A stretch of DNA of 64,000 nucleotides from Sphingomonas yantingensis (GCF_014199325.1 NZ_JACIJJ010000002.1:682001-746000); one strand, 5' to 3'; shown: positions 7,809 to 16,569, numbered from the stretch's first letter. Notes: generated by a model not told the origin, from the sequence alone. Numbers and translations are program-made.

Positions 7809-10052
7809 CTAGCGGACCGAGCCGAAATGCGCCTTGAACTCGACACCGAAATGGCGCGGCGCGCCGGGGAAGAAGCCGGTCAGACCTGTCGACGGATAGC
7901 TGCTGACCCCGCCGCTGAAGTAATGCTCGTCGGTTACGTTCTTGACGAAAACACGCAGGTCGAACGGTCGCCCCAGCACGTCCCGCCACTCGGCACCTGC
8001 GTCGAGCGTGCCATAGGCCGGGATCGGGATGTCGTTGATGTCGGTGACGAAGATGCTCGACTGATGGAACCAGTCGAGCCGGACGCTGAGCTCCCCCGAT
8101 GCGTCGGGCATCGGCGCGATCAGCCGACCACCGAGCGTATAGACGAATTCGGGAGCAAACGCGAAGCGGTTGCCGGACAGATCGCCAAGCCCCGGTCCGG
8201 TAAAGCTGCCATATTCGTTCTTGCTGTACGCCGCCGTGGCGTTGAGTTCCAGCCAGTTGGCCGGGCGGACCATGAGATCGGCCTCGCCGCCCCAGATCTT
8301 GGCATCCGCAGCGTTGAGAACGACGGTTGTCAGCGGCGAGCCGAACGAAAGCGTCCGCTGGATGTCGCGATACTTGTCGTAATAGGCCGCAATGTTGAAG
8401 CGGACGCGTCGGTCGAGCAGTTCGGATTTCAGGCCAAGTTCGAAATTGTCCACGAACTCCGGCGCGAATGGCCGCGTTTCGGCGGGCAGATTGGCACGCA
8501 GCGGCAGGCCGCCCGAGCGATAGCCGCGGCTGTAGGTGCCGTAGAGCATCACATCCTCGACCGGACGCCACGACAGCGTGGCGAGCCATGTCGGCGCGCG
8601 GAAATCGACGGCCGTGTGACGGATGCACGGATCGAGCCGCTGCGCACCGGGACTGCCGACCGGCACGTTGTTCGCGGTCAGTCGGCATTGACCGTTCAGC
8701 CGGTTGAACGTGAAGAGCGACCGCTCGTCCCAGGTGTAGCGCGCACCCAGCGTCAGCGTGAGCGCCCGCGACAGCTTCCAGTCGCCCTGTGCGAAGACCG
8801 AATAGCTGGTGTTGTCGCCCAGCCCGTCATTGGCGCGTGTTCCGAACAGCACCGAGTTCTGCGTGTCCCGTCCGCGCTCGTTGAACCAGTAGGCACCGGT
8901 GATGAAGTCGATCGACGGCCCGATCTTGCCGAGCAGCTGAAACTCCTCGGTCCACTGCTCGGACGAAAAGTCGTTGCGCGATTCGAACAGCGTCACCGCC
9001 GAGGCGTCGAAGTCGAAGCTGCCGAACGTCTTGACGTTGCGATAACCGAAGATGTTCTTCAGCGTGACCTCGCCCAGCTTCAGCGTGCTGGTGTTCGATG
9101 CGCTGTAGCTTTCGATCCTGACGACGGGTTGCAGGTTGTTGGAGACCGTGCGATCGCCGCGGCGCTGTGCGGCTGCGAATTCGGCCTGATAGCCGGGGGT
9201 TGCCGCGGCGGCGCTTCCGGGGCGGACCGTATAGGGGAAAAAGCCGAGGCCGGCATCGTCCTCATGGAAATAGGTGCCGATCGTCAGCGAGGAAAAGCGG
9301 TCGTCGGGTTCCCATAGCAGCGAGACGCGGCCGCTTTCGGTACGCTGTGAATCGACCTTGAGACCGGTGGCGACGTTGTCGAAGAAGCCGTCGCGTCGGG
9401 TCAGGTTGCCCGCGACGCGCATTGCCAGTTTCGACGAGAGCGGCAAGTTGGCGATACCGGTCACGACGCATTGTCCGTAATCGCCGACGGTGATCGCGAT
9501 CGAGGCGCCCGGATCGAAGACCGGCCTGGCCGGGGTGATGAGGACGGCGCCGCCTGTCGTGTTGCGCCCGAACAGCGTGCCCTGGGGGCCTTTCAGCACC
9601 TGAGCCGACGCGATGTCGTATAGCGAGACGTTGGTCCCCTGCGGCCGCTGTTGCACGATGTCGGCGAAGTAGATGCCGACCGAGGGATCCTGAGAGATGA
9701 TCGATTCGAGCTGGCGCTGGGACCGGATCGTGTAGCCGGGCGACGCGGCGCCGAAGGGACTGGGTGATATGACCAGCGCGGGGACGGCGAAGCGAAGCCC
9801 CTCCACATTCGTGATCGCCCGGGATTGCAGCGTATCGCCGCTGACCGCCGAGATCGCGACGGGCACGTCCTGCAATCGCTCCTCGCGTCGACGTGCGGTG
9901 ACGAGGATGTCGTCGCCCGCCGGTTGGGGGGCGGTCGATGAAGGCGCCTCGTCCTGCGGCGTCTTCGCGGCGTCGGCGGCCTGTGCTCGCGCCGCGGCAG
10001 GAATCATGAGCGCAAGCACCGGCAGTGCCGCGATCGTTGCAATACGTTTCAT
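7809..10052 (-). CDS. TonB-dependent outer-membrane receptor
   Basis: A 747-residue receptor that would import the pathway substrate across the outer membrane using TonB energy. A signal peptide starts MKRIATIAALPVLALMIP and ends at about AARAQA. The TonB-box-like DDILVTARRREERLQDVPVA follows, then the plug domain with VLKGPQGTLFGRNTTGGAV, and a long barrel. The ATG at 10052 is used because the signal peptide begins there and a G-rich ribosome site precedes it; the upstream in-frame extension adds 10 unlikely residues. It leads an operon with the MFS transporter and ferredoxin reductase and diverges from the crotonase cassette at 10253. Two operator-like repeats lie about 90 bp upstream. Confidence 0.92.
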   Translation of the reverse strand: MKRIATIAALPVLALMIPAAARAQAADAAKTPQDEAPSSTAPQPAGDDILVTARRREERLQDVPVAISAVSGDTLQSRAITNVEGLRFAVPALVISPSPFGAASPGYTIRSQRQLESIISQDPSVGIYFADIVQQRPQGTNVSLYDIASAQVLKGPQGTLFGRNTTGGAVLITPARPVFDPGASIAITVGDYGQCVVTGIANLPLSSKLAMRVAGNLTRRDGFFDNVATGLKVDSQRTESGRVSLLWEPDDRFSSLTIGTYFHEDDAGLGFFPYTVRPGSAAAATPGYQAEFAAAQRRGDRTVSNNLQPVVRIESYSASNTSTLKLGEVTLKNIFGYRNVKTFGSFDFDASAVTLFESRNDFSSEQWTEEFQLLGKIGPSIDFITGAYWFNERGRDTQNSVLFGTRANDGLGDNTSYSVFAQGDWKLSRALTLTLGARYTWDERSLFTFNRLNGQCRLTANNVPVGSPGAQRLDPCIRHTAVDFRAPTWLATLSWRPVEDVMLYGTYSRGYRSGGLPLRANLPAETRPFAPEFVDNFELGLKSELLDRRVRFNIAAYYDKYRDIQRTLSFGSPLTTVVLNAADAKIWGGEADLMVRPANWLELNATAAYSKNEYGSFTGPGLGDLSGNRFAFAPEFVYTLGGRLIAPMPDASGELSVRLDWFHQSSIFVTDINDIPIPAYGTLDAGAEWRDVLGRPFDLRVFVKNVTDEHYFSGGVSSYPSTGLTGFFPGAPRHFGVEFKAHFGSVR

Positions 10053-10142
10053 CGGATACCCCCCCCCGGACGTGCATGTCATTCTTTTGTTTGGGGACAG
10101 CGTGTCCTGGGAACCGATGCGCGTCGACCGATCCCGGCCGAT

Positions 10143-10156
10143 ATCGCCCTGCCGAT
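10143..10156. promoter_or_regulatory. Operator-like inverted repeat ATCGC-N4-CCGAT, upstream member of a tandem pair
   Basis: Reads ATCGC-CCTG-CCGAT in the divergent region between the TonB receptor (start 10052, 91 bp away) and the crotonase cassette (start 10253). It lies exactly 21 bp, two helical turns, from the next copy. It belongs to the repeat family found throughout the window. Confidence 0.55.
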
Positions 10157-10163
10157 GCAGCGG

Positions 10164-10177
10164 ATCGCAGCGGCGAT
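10164..10177. promoter_or_regulatory. Operator-like inverted repeat ATCGC-N4-GCGAT, downstream member of a tandem pair
   Basis: Reads ATCGC-AGCG-GCGAT, a perfect 5-bp-arm palindrome ending 75 bp before the crotonase start at 10253. It is paired with the copy at 10143 at 21-bp spacing. Confidence 0.6.
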
Positions 10178-10252
10178 ATGGCGTGCCGCCTCTCCCGCCC
10201 GCACCGCCGGCGGTGCTAGGGCATCGCGATACGAACGAAGCGAAGGACGACG

Positions 10253-11023
10253 ATGTCGATCGATGTAGCGGTCAAGGACGGCGTGGCGGTCGTCACGATC
10301 AATCGACCCGAGCGCAAGAACGCGATCACCATGGCGATGCGCGGCCAGTTCCAGACGTTGTTCCAGCAGCTTCAGGATGATGACGAGGTTCGCGCGATCA
10401 TCCTGACCGGCGCGGGCGGCGAGTTCGCGGCGGGTGCGGATGTCGGTGAGATGGGCACGGGCGGGGTGCGCGGCAACATGGTGAAGGCGCGTACGCTGCA
10501 CCGCATGGTGCGCAGCGTTGCGCATACCCAAAAGCCGGTGATCGCGGCGGTCGAGGGCGTCTGCATCGGTGTCGCCTTCGCCCTCGCGCTCGCCTGCGAC
10601 TTCGTGATCGCGGCGGAAAATGCGCGGTTCCAGTTCGCGTTCCGGCATATCGGCCTCGCGATGGACGGGGCCGCGGGCTGGCTGCTCGAGCGGCACGTCG
10701 GGGTGATGCGCGCCAAGGAGATCGCCTATTCGGGCCGCTTCGTCAGCGGTAGCGAGGCGGCTGCGCTCGGTTTCGCGCTGGAGGCGGTGCCGGCCGGCGG
10801 CGCGTTGGCGCGGGCAAGGGAGATGGCCGGGGGCTTCGCCACGGCGCCGACGCTGGCGTTGTCGCAGATCAAACGGCAGTTCTCGAACGCCCCTGGCCAA
10901 TCACTCGATGATGCGCTCGAGTTCGAGGCGACGGTGCAGGCGCTCATGACGTGGACCGAGGACTTCCGCGAAGGCACGACCGCCTTCAAGGAAAAGCGCA
11001 AGCCGGCCTACCGGGGCGCATGA
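10253..11023 (+). CDS. Enoyl-CoA hydratase/isomerase-family protein (crotonase fold), non-canonical active site
   Basis: A 256-residue crotonase-superfamily protein acting on a CoA thioester. The oxyanion-hole region GAGGEFAAGADVGEM and the GVCIGVAFALALACD segment are visible. The two catalytic glutamates of classical hydratases are not conserved: the GGGCE position reads GVAFA and the QPE position reads FRH, while an Asp stands in GLAMDGAAG. It may therefore be an isomerase, hydrolase or a hydratase with other residues. It is first in a six-gene cassette and overlaps the DUF35 gene by 4 nt. GAAGGACGACG precedes the ATG. The tandem operator-like repeats lie upstream. Confidence 0.85.
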   Translation: MSIDVAVKDGVAVVTINRPERKNAITMAMRGQFQTLFQQLQDDDEVRAIILTGAGGEFAAGADVGEMGTGGVRGNMVKARTLHRMVRSVAHTQKPVIAAVEGVCIGVAFALALACDFVIAAENARFQFAFRHIGLAMDGAAGWLLERHVGVMRAKEIAYSGRFVSGSEAAALGFALEAVPAGGALARAREMAGGFATAPTLALSQIKRQFSNAPGQSLDDALEFEATVQALMTWTEDFREGTTAFKEKRKPAYRGA

Positions 11024-11394
11024 TGCCGGTGCAGCCCGATCTCGACTATCACGCACACCTTGCCGAGGGGCGCTTCATGCTGCCCGCGGACTCGGACGGC
11101 GTGCCCTTCTATCCGCCTCGTGCGGTCGTGCCCGGGACCGCCGCCGACACCGTCCGCTGGATCAGGGCATCCGGGCGCGGCACGGTCTATTCCTCGACGA
11201 CCGTTTACAAGAGGGCGCCGGAGCCGAGCTACAACGTGGCGCTGGTCGACCTTGCCGAAGGGCCTCGGATGATGAGCCGTATCGAGGGTATCGACCCGGC
11301 GGACGTCCGCATCGGCATGGCGGTCACCGCGCATATCCGCAAGAACGAGGCGGGCGAGCCCTTCATCGTGTTCGAGCCGGAGGCGAGCGCATGA
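11020..11394 (+). CDS. DUF35 / OB-fold acyl-CoA-associated protein lacking zinc-ribbon cysteines
   Basis: A 124-residue protein of the DUF35 family, whose members are accessory partners of thiolase-like enzymes, for example ChsH2 with Ltp2 in steroid side-chain cleavage. The C-terminal OB-fold is recognisable (WIRASGRGTVYSSTTVY, then VALVDLAEGPRMMSRIEG). Usually a rubredoxin-like zinc ribbon with two CxxC pairs precedes it, but here the corresponding part (RFMLPADSDGVPFYPPRA) contains no cysteine; the whole protein has none. The start ATG overlaps the crotonase stop, followed immediately by a second ATG at 11023. It ends overlapping the thiolase-like gene by 4 nt, which strongly suggests that the two products form a complex. 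Confidence 0.82.
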   Translation: MMPVQPDLDYHAHLAEGRFMLPADSDGVPFYPPRAVVPGTAADTVRWIRASGRGTVYSSTTVYKRAPEPSYNVALVDLAEGPRMMSRIEGIDPADVRIGMAVTAHIRKNEAGEPFIVFEPEASA

Positions 11395-12530
11395 GCGCGT
11401 TTCCGCGCGGCCGCACCGCGATCGTCGGAACCGGTACGTTCGGGACGGTGCGGGCGCCCGGTTACTCGGCGTCCGACCTTGCCGCCATCGCGGCCCACCG
11501 CGCGCTGGCGGAAGCGGGGCTGGCGTTGTCGGAAGTCGACGGCCTGTTCTTCTGCCACGGCACCGACACGCTCGGGGGTTTGAGCTTCGCGCAATATCTC
11601 GGTATCCATCCCAAGGTGGTCGACAACAACCGCACCGGCGGTTCGGCTTTTCAGACGATGGTCGAGAATGCCGCCTGGCTGCTGGATGCGGGCGCGATCG
11701 ATTGCGCGCTCATCGCCTATGGCTCGAACCAGGCATCGGCGGCGGGCAAGCTCGTCAACACGGTCATGCCCAATCCCTATGAAGCGCCGTATCGCCCGAT
11801 GACGCCGCTGACCTCCTATGCACTGGCGGCGCAGCGCTACCTGCACCAGTTCGGCGCGACCAAGGCGCAACTGGGCGAGGTCGCGCTAGCCGCCCGAAAA
11901 TGGGCGCAGCTCAATCCCGAGGCGGCGGTTCGCGACGATCTGTCGATGGACGACTATCTTGCGGCGCGGCTCATCAACGACCCGTTCGGCAAATATGACT
12001 GTTGCCTGGTCACCGACGGCGGCGCGGCGATCGTGATGACGCGCACCGACCGTGCTCGCGATCTCAAGGCTAGACCCGTCCGCGTCCTCGGTGCGGCGGC
12101 CGAAACCTCGCACCGGGAGATCATGTGCATGGCCGACCTGACCGTGACCGCCGCTGCCGAAAGCGGGCGGCGTGCCTATGCCGCGGCGGGTGTCGCGCCC
12201 GCCGACATCGACGTCGTGATGGTCTACGACGCCTTCACGATCAACACGATCCTGTTCCTGGAGGATCTGGGCTTCTGCCCCAAGGGCGAGGGTGCCCGCT
12301 TCGTCGAGGGGGGACGCATCGCGCCCGGCGGCGATCTGGCGGTCAACACGAATGGCGGCGGCCTTTCGTGCACACATCCGGGCATGTATGGTCTGTTCAC
12401 ACTGATCGAAGCGACGCGGCAGCTTCGCGGCGAATGCGGCGAGCGGCAGGTCGCCGGTGCCGAGCTGGCGATCGCGCACGGCAATGGCGGCGTGCTGTCG
12501 AGCCAGGCGACCGTGGTCCTCGGCCGATGA
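11391..12530 (+). CDS. SCP-x/Ltp2-type thiolase-like protein, nucleophilic cysteine absent
   Basis: A 379-residue thiolase-superfamily protein of the lipid-transfer/SCP-x subgroup. True thiolases have NNCATGS at the nucleophile; here the position reads NNRTGGSA, so the cysteine is replaced by Arg. The YDAFT block at about 281 and GGLSCTHPGMYG at about 325 resemble Ltp2-like retro-aldolases, which cleave beta-hydroxyacyl-CoA side chains with the help of a DUF35 partner. The gene is translationally coupled to a DUF35 gene upstream (4-nt overlap) and to a hotdog thioesterase downstream (4-nt overlap). I infer a carbon-carbon-cleaving aldolase rather than a thiolase; a scaffold or regulatory role is the alternative. 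Confidence 0.85.
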   Translation: MSAFPRGRTAIVGTGTFGTVRAPGYSASDLAAIAAHRALAEAGLALSEVDGLFFCHGTDTLGGLSFAQYLGIHPKVVDNNRTGGSAFQTMVENAAWLLDAGAIDCALIAYGSNQASAAGKLVNTVMPNPYEAPYRPMTPLTSYALAAQRYLHQFGATKAQLGEVALAARKWAQLNPEAAVRDDLSMDDYLAARLINDPFGKYDCCLVTDGGAAIVMTRTDRARDLKARPVRVLGAAAETSHREIMCMADLTVTAAAESGRRAYAAAGVAPADIDVVMVYDAFTINTILFLEDLGFCPKGEGARFVEGGRIAPGGDLAVNTNGGGLSCTHPGMYGLFTLIEATRQLRGECGERQVAGAELAIAHGNGGVLSSQATVVLGR

Positions 12531-12955
12531 ACCAGCAGGAAGCCGAGACGTGGGTTAGGGAGGCGATGACGGCTCCCTACGCCCACGAGCTTTTCCAGCT
12601 CGAGGTGCTGTCGATCGAACCCGGCGCGGTGACGCTCGCGCTGCCGCATCGGCGCGCATACGAACATCAGCCCGGCTGGTTTCAGGGTGCGATCACCACC
12701 GCGCTTGGCGAATATGCCGCAAGCTATGCCGCCGCGACCGGCGCCGAACCGGGATCGGCGAACCTGACGCTCAGCCAGGCCATCCATTTCATCGGCCCCG
12801 CCCGCGGCGAGCGGCTGATCGCGGAGGCGAGGGTGATCGAACCCGGGCGGACGATCACGCACGCGCGGGCCGATATCCATGTCGAGGCGGACGGCGAGCG
12901 CCGGCTTTGCGCCACGCTGACGCTGACCATGCGGCACGTCCAGCCACGCAAATGA
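12527..12955 (+). CDS. PaaI-like hotdog-fold thioesterase
   Basis: A 142-residue hotdog-fold protein similar to PaaI/DUF4442 acyl-CoA thioesterases: GWFQGAITTALGEYAASYA forms the central helix, and ANLTLSQAIHFIGPARGE plus ARVIEPGRTITHARADIHVE form the following strands. It would hydrolyse an acyl-CoA, perhaps releasing CoA from a dead-end or product of the cassette. ATGA overlaps join it to the thiolase-like gene before and the flavoprotein gene after it. The exact acyl specificity cannot be judged from sequence. Confidence 0.82.
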   Translation: MNQQEAETWVREAMTAPYAHELFQLEVLSIEPGAVTLALPHRRAYEHQPGWFQGAITTALGEYAASYAAATGAEPGSANLTLSQAIHFIGPARGERLIAEARVIEPGRTITHARADIHVEADGERRLCATLTLTMRHVQPRK

Positions 12956-14055
12956 CCGAGCGCTACGACGCGATCGTCGTCGGGGCAGGGGTCGTCGGGC
13001 TGGCGATCGCACGTGCGCTGTCGCTGGCGGGCAAGCCGCCGCTGATCGTCGAGGGCGAACCGCACTTCGGATCGTGGACCAGCAGCCGCAACAGCGAAGT
13101 GATCCACGCCGGCATCTACTACCCGCTGGGCTCGATGAAAGCCGATCTGTGCGTCGCCGGCCGCGAACGCCTCTACGCCTTTTGCGCCGAGCGGGGCGTG
13201 GCGCATCGGCGGACCGGGAAGCTCGTTTTTGCGCACGATACCGGCCAACTGCCCGAGCTCGAAGCAATCCAGACGCATGCACGCAATGCCGGGGTCGAGG
13301 ACCTTCGCCTGATCGACGCCGCGGGCGTACGCGCGCTGGAGCCGGCCCTCGAATGCGCGGGGGCGCTGTTGTCCCCATCGACCGGCATCATCGACAGCCA
13401 TGCGCTGATGCTGGCGCTGCTGGGCGAGGCCGAGGCGAACGGGGCGATGCTCGTGCCGTCCAGCCGGGTGACGCGCGTGACCCGTAAGGACAAGCTGTGG
13501 GCCATCCACCTCGACGACGAGAGTGGTCCCGTCGTCGCCGCGCCCATCCTGGTCAACGCCGCCGGCCTCGACGCACAGCGGCTGGCCGCGGCGATCGAGG
13601 GGCTCGAGCCGCGGTACGTGCCGCCCCTGTTTCTGGCCCGCGGTGTCTATTTCACCTATTCGGGCCGCACACCGTTCTCGCGCCTCATCTATCCGGTGCC
13701 CGAGCCCGGTGGCCTCGGCACGCATCTGACGCTGGATCTTGCCGGGCAAGTGCGCTTCGGGCCCGATGTCGAATGGATCGACCATGTCGACTATACCGTC
13801 GATCCTGCCCGGCACGGCAAGTTCCTCGCCGCGGCACGCCGTATCTGGCCCGCGATCGAGGGCGAGCGCCTGCAGCCCGGCTATGCCGGCATCCGGCCCA
13901 AGGTGACCGGACCGGGCCAACCCGCCGGCGACTTCGTGATCGACGGTCCCGACACGCACGGGCTGGAGGGGCTGGTCAGCCTGTTCGGAATCGAATCGCC
14001 GGGGCTTACCGCCTCGCTTGCGATCGGCGATCTGGTCGTGGAGCGGTTGCGTTGA
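12952..14055 (+). CDS. FAD-dependent oxidoreductase of the L-2-hydroxyglutarate oxidase (LhgO/DAO) family
   Basis: A 367-residue flavoprotein. VVGAGVVGLAIARALSLAG at the N-terminus binds FAD, SSRNSEVIHAGIYYPLGSMK at about 43 is the signature of LhgO-type oxidases, and GIRPKVTGPG near the C-terminus belongs to the DAO fold. Family members oxidise 2-hydroxy acids to 2-oxo acids. Its position inside the coupled cassette, between a thioesterase and a GMC oxidoreductase (4-nt overlaps on both sides), suggests that it oxidises a hydroxy acid intermediate of the pathway rather than serving general 2-hydroxyglutarate repair. This is inference from context. Confidence 0.85.
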   Translation: MTERYDAIVVGAGVVGLAIARALSLAGKPPLIVEGEPHFGSWTSSRNSEVIHAGIYYPLGSMKADLCVAGRERLYAFCAERGVAHRRTGKLVFAHDTGQLPELEAIQTHARNAGVEDLRLIDAAGVRALEPALECAGALLSPSTGIIDSHALMLALLGEAEANGAMLVPSSRVTRVTRKDKLWAIHLDDESGPVVAAPILVNAAGLDAQRLAAAIEGLEPRYVPPLFLARGVYFTYSGRTPFSRLIYPVPEPGGLGTHLTLDLAGQVRFGPDVEWIDHVDYTVDPARHGKFLAAARRIWPAIEGERLQPGYAGIRPKVTGPGQPAGDFVIDGPDTHGLEGLVSLFGIESPGLTASLAIGDLVVERLR

Positions 14056-15632
14056 GCTACGACTACATCGTCGTCGGCGCGGGCAGCGCCGGCTGTGTGG
14101 TGGCCGCCCGGCTGAGCGAAGATCCGACGGTCCGCGTCCTGTTGCTGGAGGCCGGGCCGCCCGACACCAATCCGTGGATCCACGTGCCGCTCGGCTATGG
14201 CAAGCTGTTCGACCATCCGGTGCTCAACTGGCGGTACAAGACCGAGCCCGAACCGCACATGCATGATCGCCGGATATCGCAGCCGCGTGGCCGCGTGCTC
14301 GGCGGGTCGTCGTCGATCAACGGCCTCGTCTATGTTCGCGGACAGCGCGAGGATTTCGACGCGTGGGCCGCCGTCGGCAATGCGGGCTGGGGCTATGACG
14401 ACCTGCTCCCCTATTTCCGCCGTGCCGAGGATCAGCAGCGCGGGGCCGATGAATGGCATGGGGCGGGCGGGCCGCTCGCGGTTTCCGACGCGACCGGGCC
14501 GCATCCGCTGTGCGATGCCTTCATCGCTGCCGCGGCACAGGCGGGCCATCCGGTGAACCCCGATTTCAACGGCGCGACGCAGGAGGGGGCGGGCTATTTC
14601 CAGACCACGTCCCGGCGCGGCCGCCGGTGCAGTGCGGCGGTCGCCTATCTGCGGCCGGCGCGCGGTCGCCGCAACCTGGAGATCGCGACCGACGCGCATG
14701 TCCGGCGAATCCTGTTCGAGGGGCGGCGCGCGGTCGGAGTCGAATGGATCGGCGACGGCACGACGCGCCGGTCGCAGGCGACGCGCGAGGTGATCCTGTC
14801 GGCCGGCGCGATCGGATCGCCGCAGCTGCTGCAATTGTCGGGCGTAGGCGACGCCGCGCATCTCGCCGCGCTCAATATCGCGCCCGTCCATCACAATCCG
14901 GAAGTCGGCGCCAATCTTCAGGATCATCTTCAGGTCCGCACCGTCTTTCGGTCGTCGCGCGCCAACACCTTCAACGACGACATGCGATCGCCGCTGCGGA
15001 TGGCGAAGGTGGGGCTCGACTATGCGCTGCGCCGCAAGGGGCCGTTGACGGTATCGGCGGGCTATGCCGGGGGCTTTTTCCGCTTAGCGCGTGCGGGCGA
15101 TGGAAGGCCGGACGTGCAGGTCCATTTCATCACCTTCAGCACCGACAGGATGGGCGACCGGCTGCATCCCTTCTCGGCGTTCACCGCCTCGGTCTGTCCC
15201 CTGCGGCCCGACAGCCGCGGGCATGTCCGCATCACGTCTCCCGATGCAGCAACGGCGCCCGAGATCCTGGTCAACTTCCTGTCGACGCCGAAGGACTGCG
15301 CCGACATCGTCGCCTCGCTCGAGCTCGTACGCCAGATCATGGCACAGCCGGCAATCGCGCCCTTCATCGCTGGCGAACTGTTGCCCGGCGTTGGGGTCGC
15401 GGACGCGGTGCAGCTTCTCGACTATGCGCGTGAGACCGGCGGGTCGATCTACCACCCGAGCTGCACCGCCGCGATGGGCCGCGTCGTCGACGCGTCGCTT
15501 CGGGTCAGTGGCGTCGAGGGCCTCCGCGTCATCGACGCCTCGATCATGCCGGCGGTCGTGTCGGGCAACACCAACGCCGCGGTCATCGCGATCGCGGAAA
15601 AGGGCGCCGAGCTGATCCGCCGCTCAGCGTAG
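14052..15632 (+). CDS. GMC-family FAD oxidoreductase (alcohol/choline dehydrogenase-like), TTG start
   Basis: A 526-residue glucose-methanol-choline oxidoreductase that would oxidise an alcohol to an aldehyde or ketone. FAD-binding VGAGSAGCVVAARLSEDP lies at the start, the GMC signature RGRVLGGSSSINGLVYVRG at about 83, GAIGSPQLLQLSGVG at about 255, and the catalytic His block YHPSCTAAMGRVVD with NTNAAVIAIAEKGA at the end. The homologous region begins at SYDYIVVGAG, and the only fitting start is TTG at 14052, sharing bases with the upstream TGA (TTGA). It ends the six-gene cassette and overlaps the convergent tesB gene by 9 bp. A role after P450 hydroxylation is likely. Confidence 0.9.
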   Translation: MSYDYIVVGAGSAGCVVAARLSEDPTVRVLLLEAGPPDTNPWIHVPLGYGKLFDHPVLNWRYKTEPEPHMHDRRISQPRGRVLGGSSSINGLVYVRGQREDFDAWAAVGNAGWGYDDLLPYFRRAEDQQRGADEWHGAGGPLAVSDATGPHPLCDAFIAAAAQAGHPVNPDFNGATQEGAGYFQTTSRRGRRCSAAVAYLRPARGRRNLEIATDAHVRRILFEGRRAVGVEWIGDGTTRRSQATREVILSAGAIGSPQLLQLSGVGDAAHLAALNIAPVHHNPEVGANLQDHLQVRTVFRSSRANTFNDDMRSPLRMAKVGLDYALRRKGPLTVSAGYAGGFFRLARAGDGRPDVQVHFITFSTDRMGDRLHPFSAFTASVCPLRPDSRGHVRITSPDAATAPEILVNFLSTPKDCADIVASLELVRQIMAQPAIAPFIAGELLPGVGVADAVQLLDYARETGGSIYHPSCTAAMGRVVDASLRVSGVEGLRVIDASIMPAVVSGNTNAAVIAIAEKGAELIRRSA

Positions 15633-16514
15633 CCGCATCAGCGCCTCCTGCGCGGTGCTCGCGATCAGGTCACCGGCGCGCGTATAGAGCGCCCCGCGGG
15701 CAAGGCCGCGCCCGTTGCCCGCCTGGGGGCTGTCGCAGTCGTAGAGCAGCCAGTCGTCGACACGGTGCGGCGCGTGAAACCACATCGCGTGGTCGAGGCT
15801 GGCCATGAACAGCTCCGGCCCCGCCATGCGGACGGGATGCGGGACGAGCGTGGTGCCGGCCAGCCAATAGTCCGAAAGATAGGCGAGCAGTTGCTGGTGG
15901 ACGGCGGGGTCGGCGCTGTTCGCGGCGCTCGGTACGCGCACCCAGAAGCGGCGGCGCGCGGGCCGATCCTGACGCAGCAATTGCTCCGGATCGACAGGTC
16001 GCGCCTCGATCAGTCGCAGATGTTTGAGAATGCGCACCGTGCTCCCGGGCAACCGGTCGGCCATCATGTCCGCCGCTTCGGCCATCGTCGGCAAGTCGTC
16101 CGGCTGCGGCACGTCGAGCGGCGGCGGCTCCTGATGGTCGAAGCCCGGCTCGCCGCGGTGGAACGAGCATTCGAGGTGGAAGATCGGGATGCCGCTCTGC
16201 ACCGCCACCACCCGCCGGGTCGCGAAGCTGCGCCCGTCGCGTGTGCGCTCGACATTGAAGATGATGCGCTGTCCGGCCGATCCGGCGCGCAGGAAATAGC
16301 CGTGCAGCGAATGGGCGACGCCGGCCTCGATCGTCGCGGTCGCGGCGGCCAGCGACTGTGCCATCACCTGTCCGCCGAACAGATGGTCGCTCCGCTCGTA
16401 CTCACTGAACCGATTGCGGAACAGGTCGGTGTCGAGTTCCTCGAGCGCGACGAGCCGTGTGGCATCGCCCTCTGGGCCGCCCTCGGGCGGATTGTCGTGA
16501 TTTCGTTCGGTCAT
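15624..16514 (-). CDS. tesB: Acyl-CoA thioesterase II (TesB family)
   Basis: A 296-residue double-hotdog acyl-CoA thioesterase. The first hotdog is marked by [18 protein letters not shown] and [19 protein letters not shown], the second by [17 protein letters not shown] and [19 protein letters not shown]. Asp in SLDHAMWFH and the Gln/Thr region correspond to the TesB active site. TesB enzymes release free acids from medium and long acyl-CoAs in the cytoplasm and often guard CoA pools in beta-oxidation. It stands divergent from the ferredoxin gene and shares an operator-like repeat with it; its 3' end overlaps the convergent GMC gene. Confidence 0.9.
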   Translation of the reverse strand: MTERNHDNPPEGGPEGDATRLVALEELDTDLFRNRFSEYERSDHLFGGQVMAQSLAAATATIEAGVAHSLHGYFLRAGSAGQRIIFNVERTRDGRSFATRRVVAVQSGIPIFHLECSFHRGEPGFDHQEPPPLDVPQPDDLPTMAEAADMMADRLPGSTVRILKHLRLIEARPVDPEQLLRQDRPARRRFWVRVPSAANSADPAVHQQLLAYLSDYWLAGTTLVPHPVRMAGPELFMASLDHAMWFHAPHRVDDWLLYDCDSPQAGNGRGLARGALYTRAGDLIASTAQEALMRLR

Positions 16515-16555
16515 GGCGCGTTGTGGAGCGCTTCGCGGGCTCGCGCAAACGCATC

Positions 16556-16569
16556 ATCGCCACCGCGAT
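16556..16569. promoter_or_regulatory. Operator-like inverted repeat between tesB and the ferredoxin gene
   Basis: Reads ATCGC-CACC-GCGAT, a perfect 5-bp-arm repeat, 42 bp from the tesB start and 82 bp from the ferredoxin start. Confidence 0.6.
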
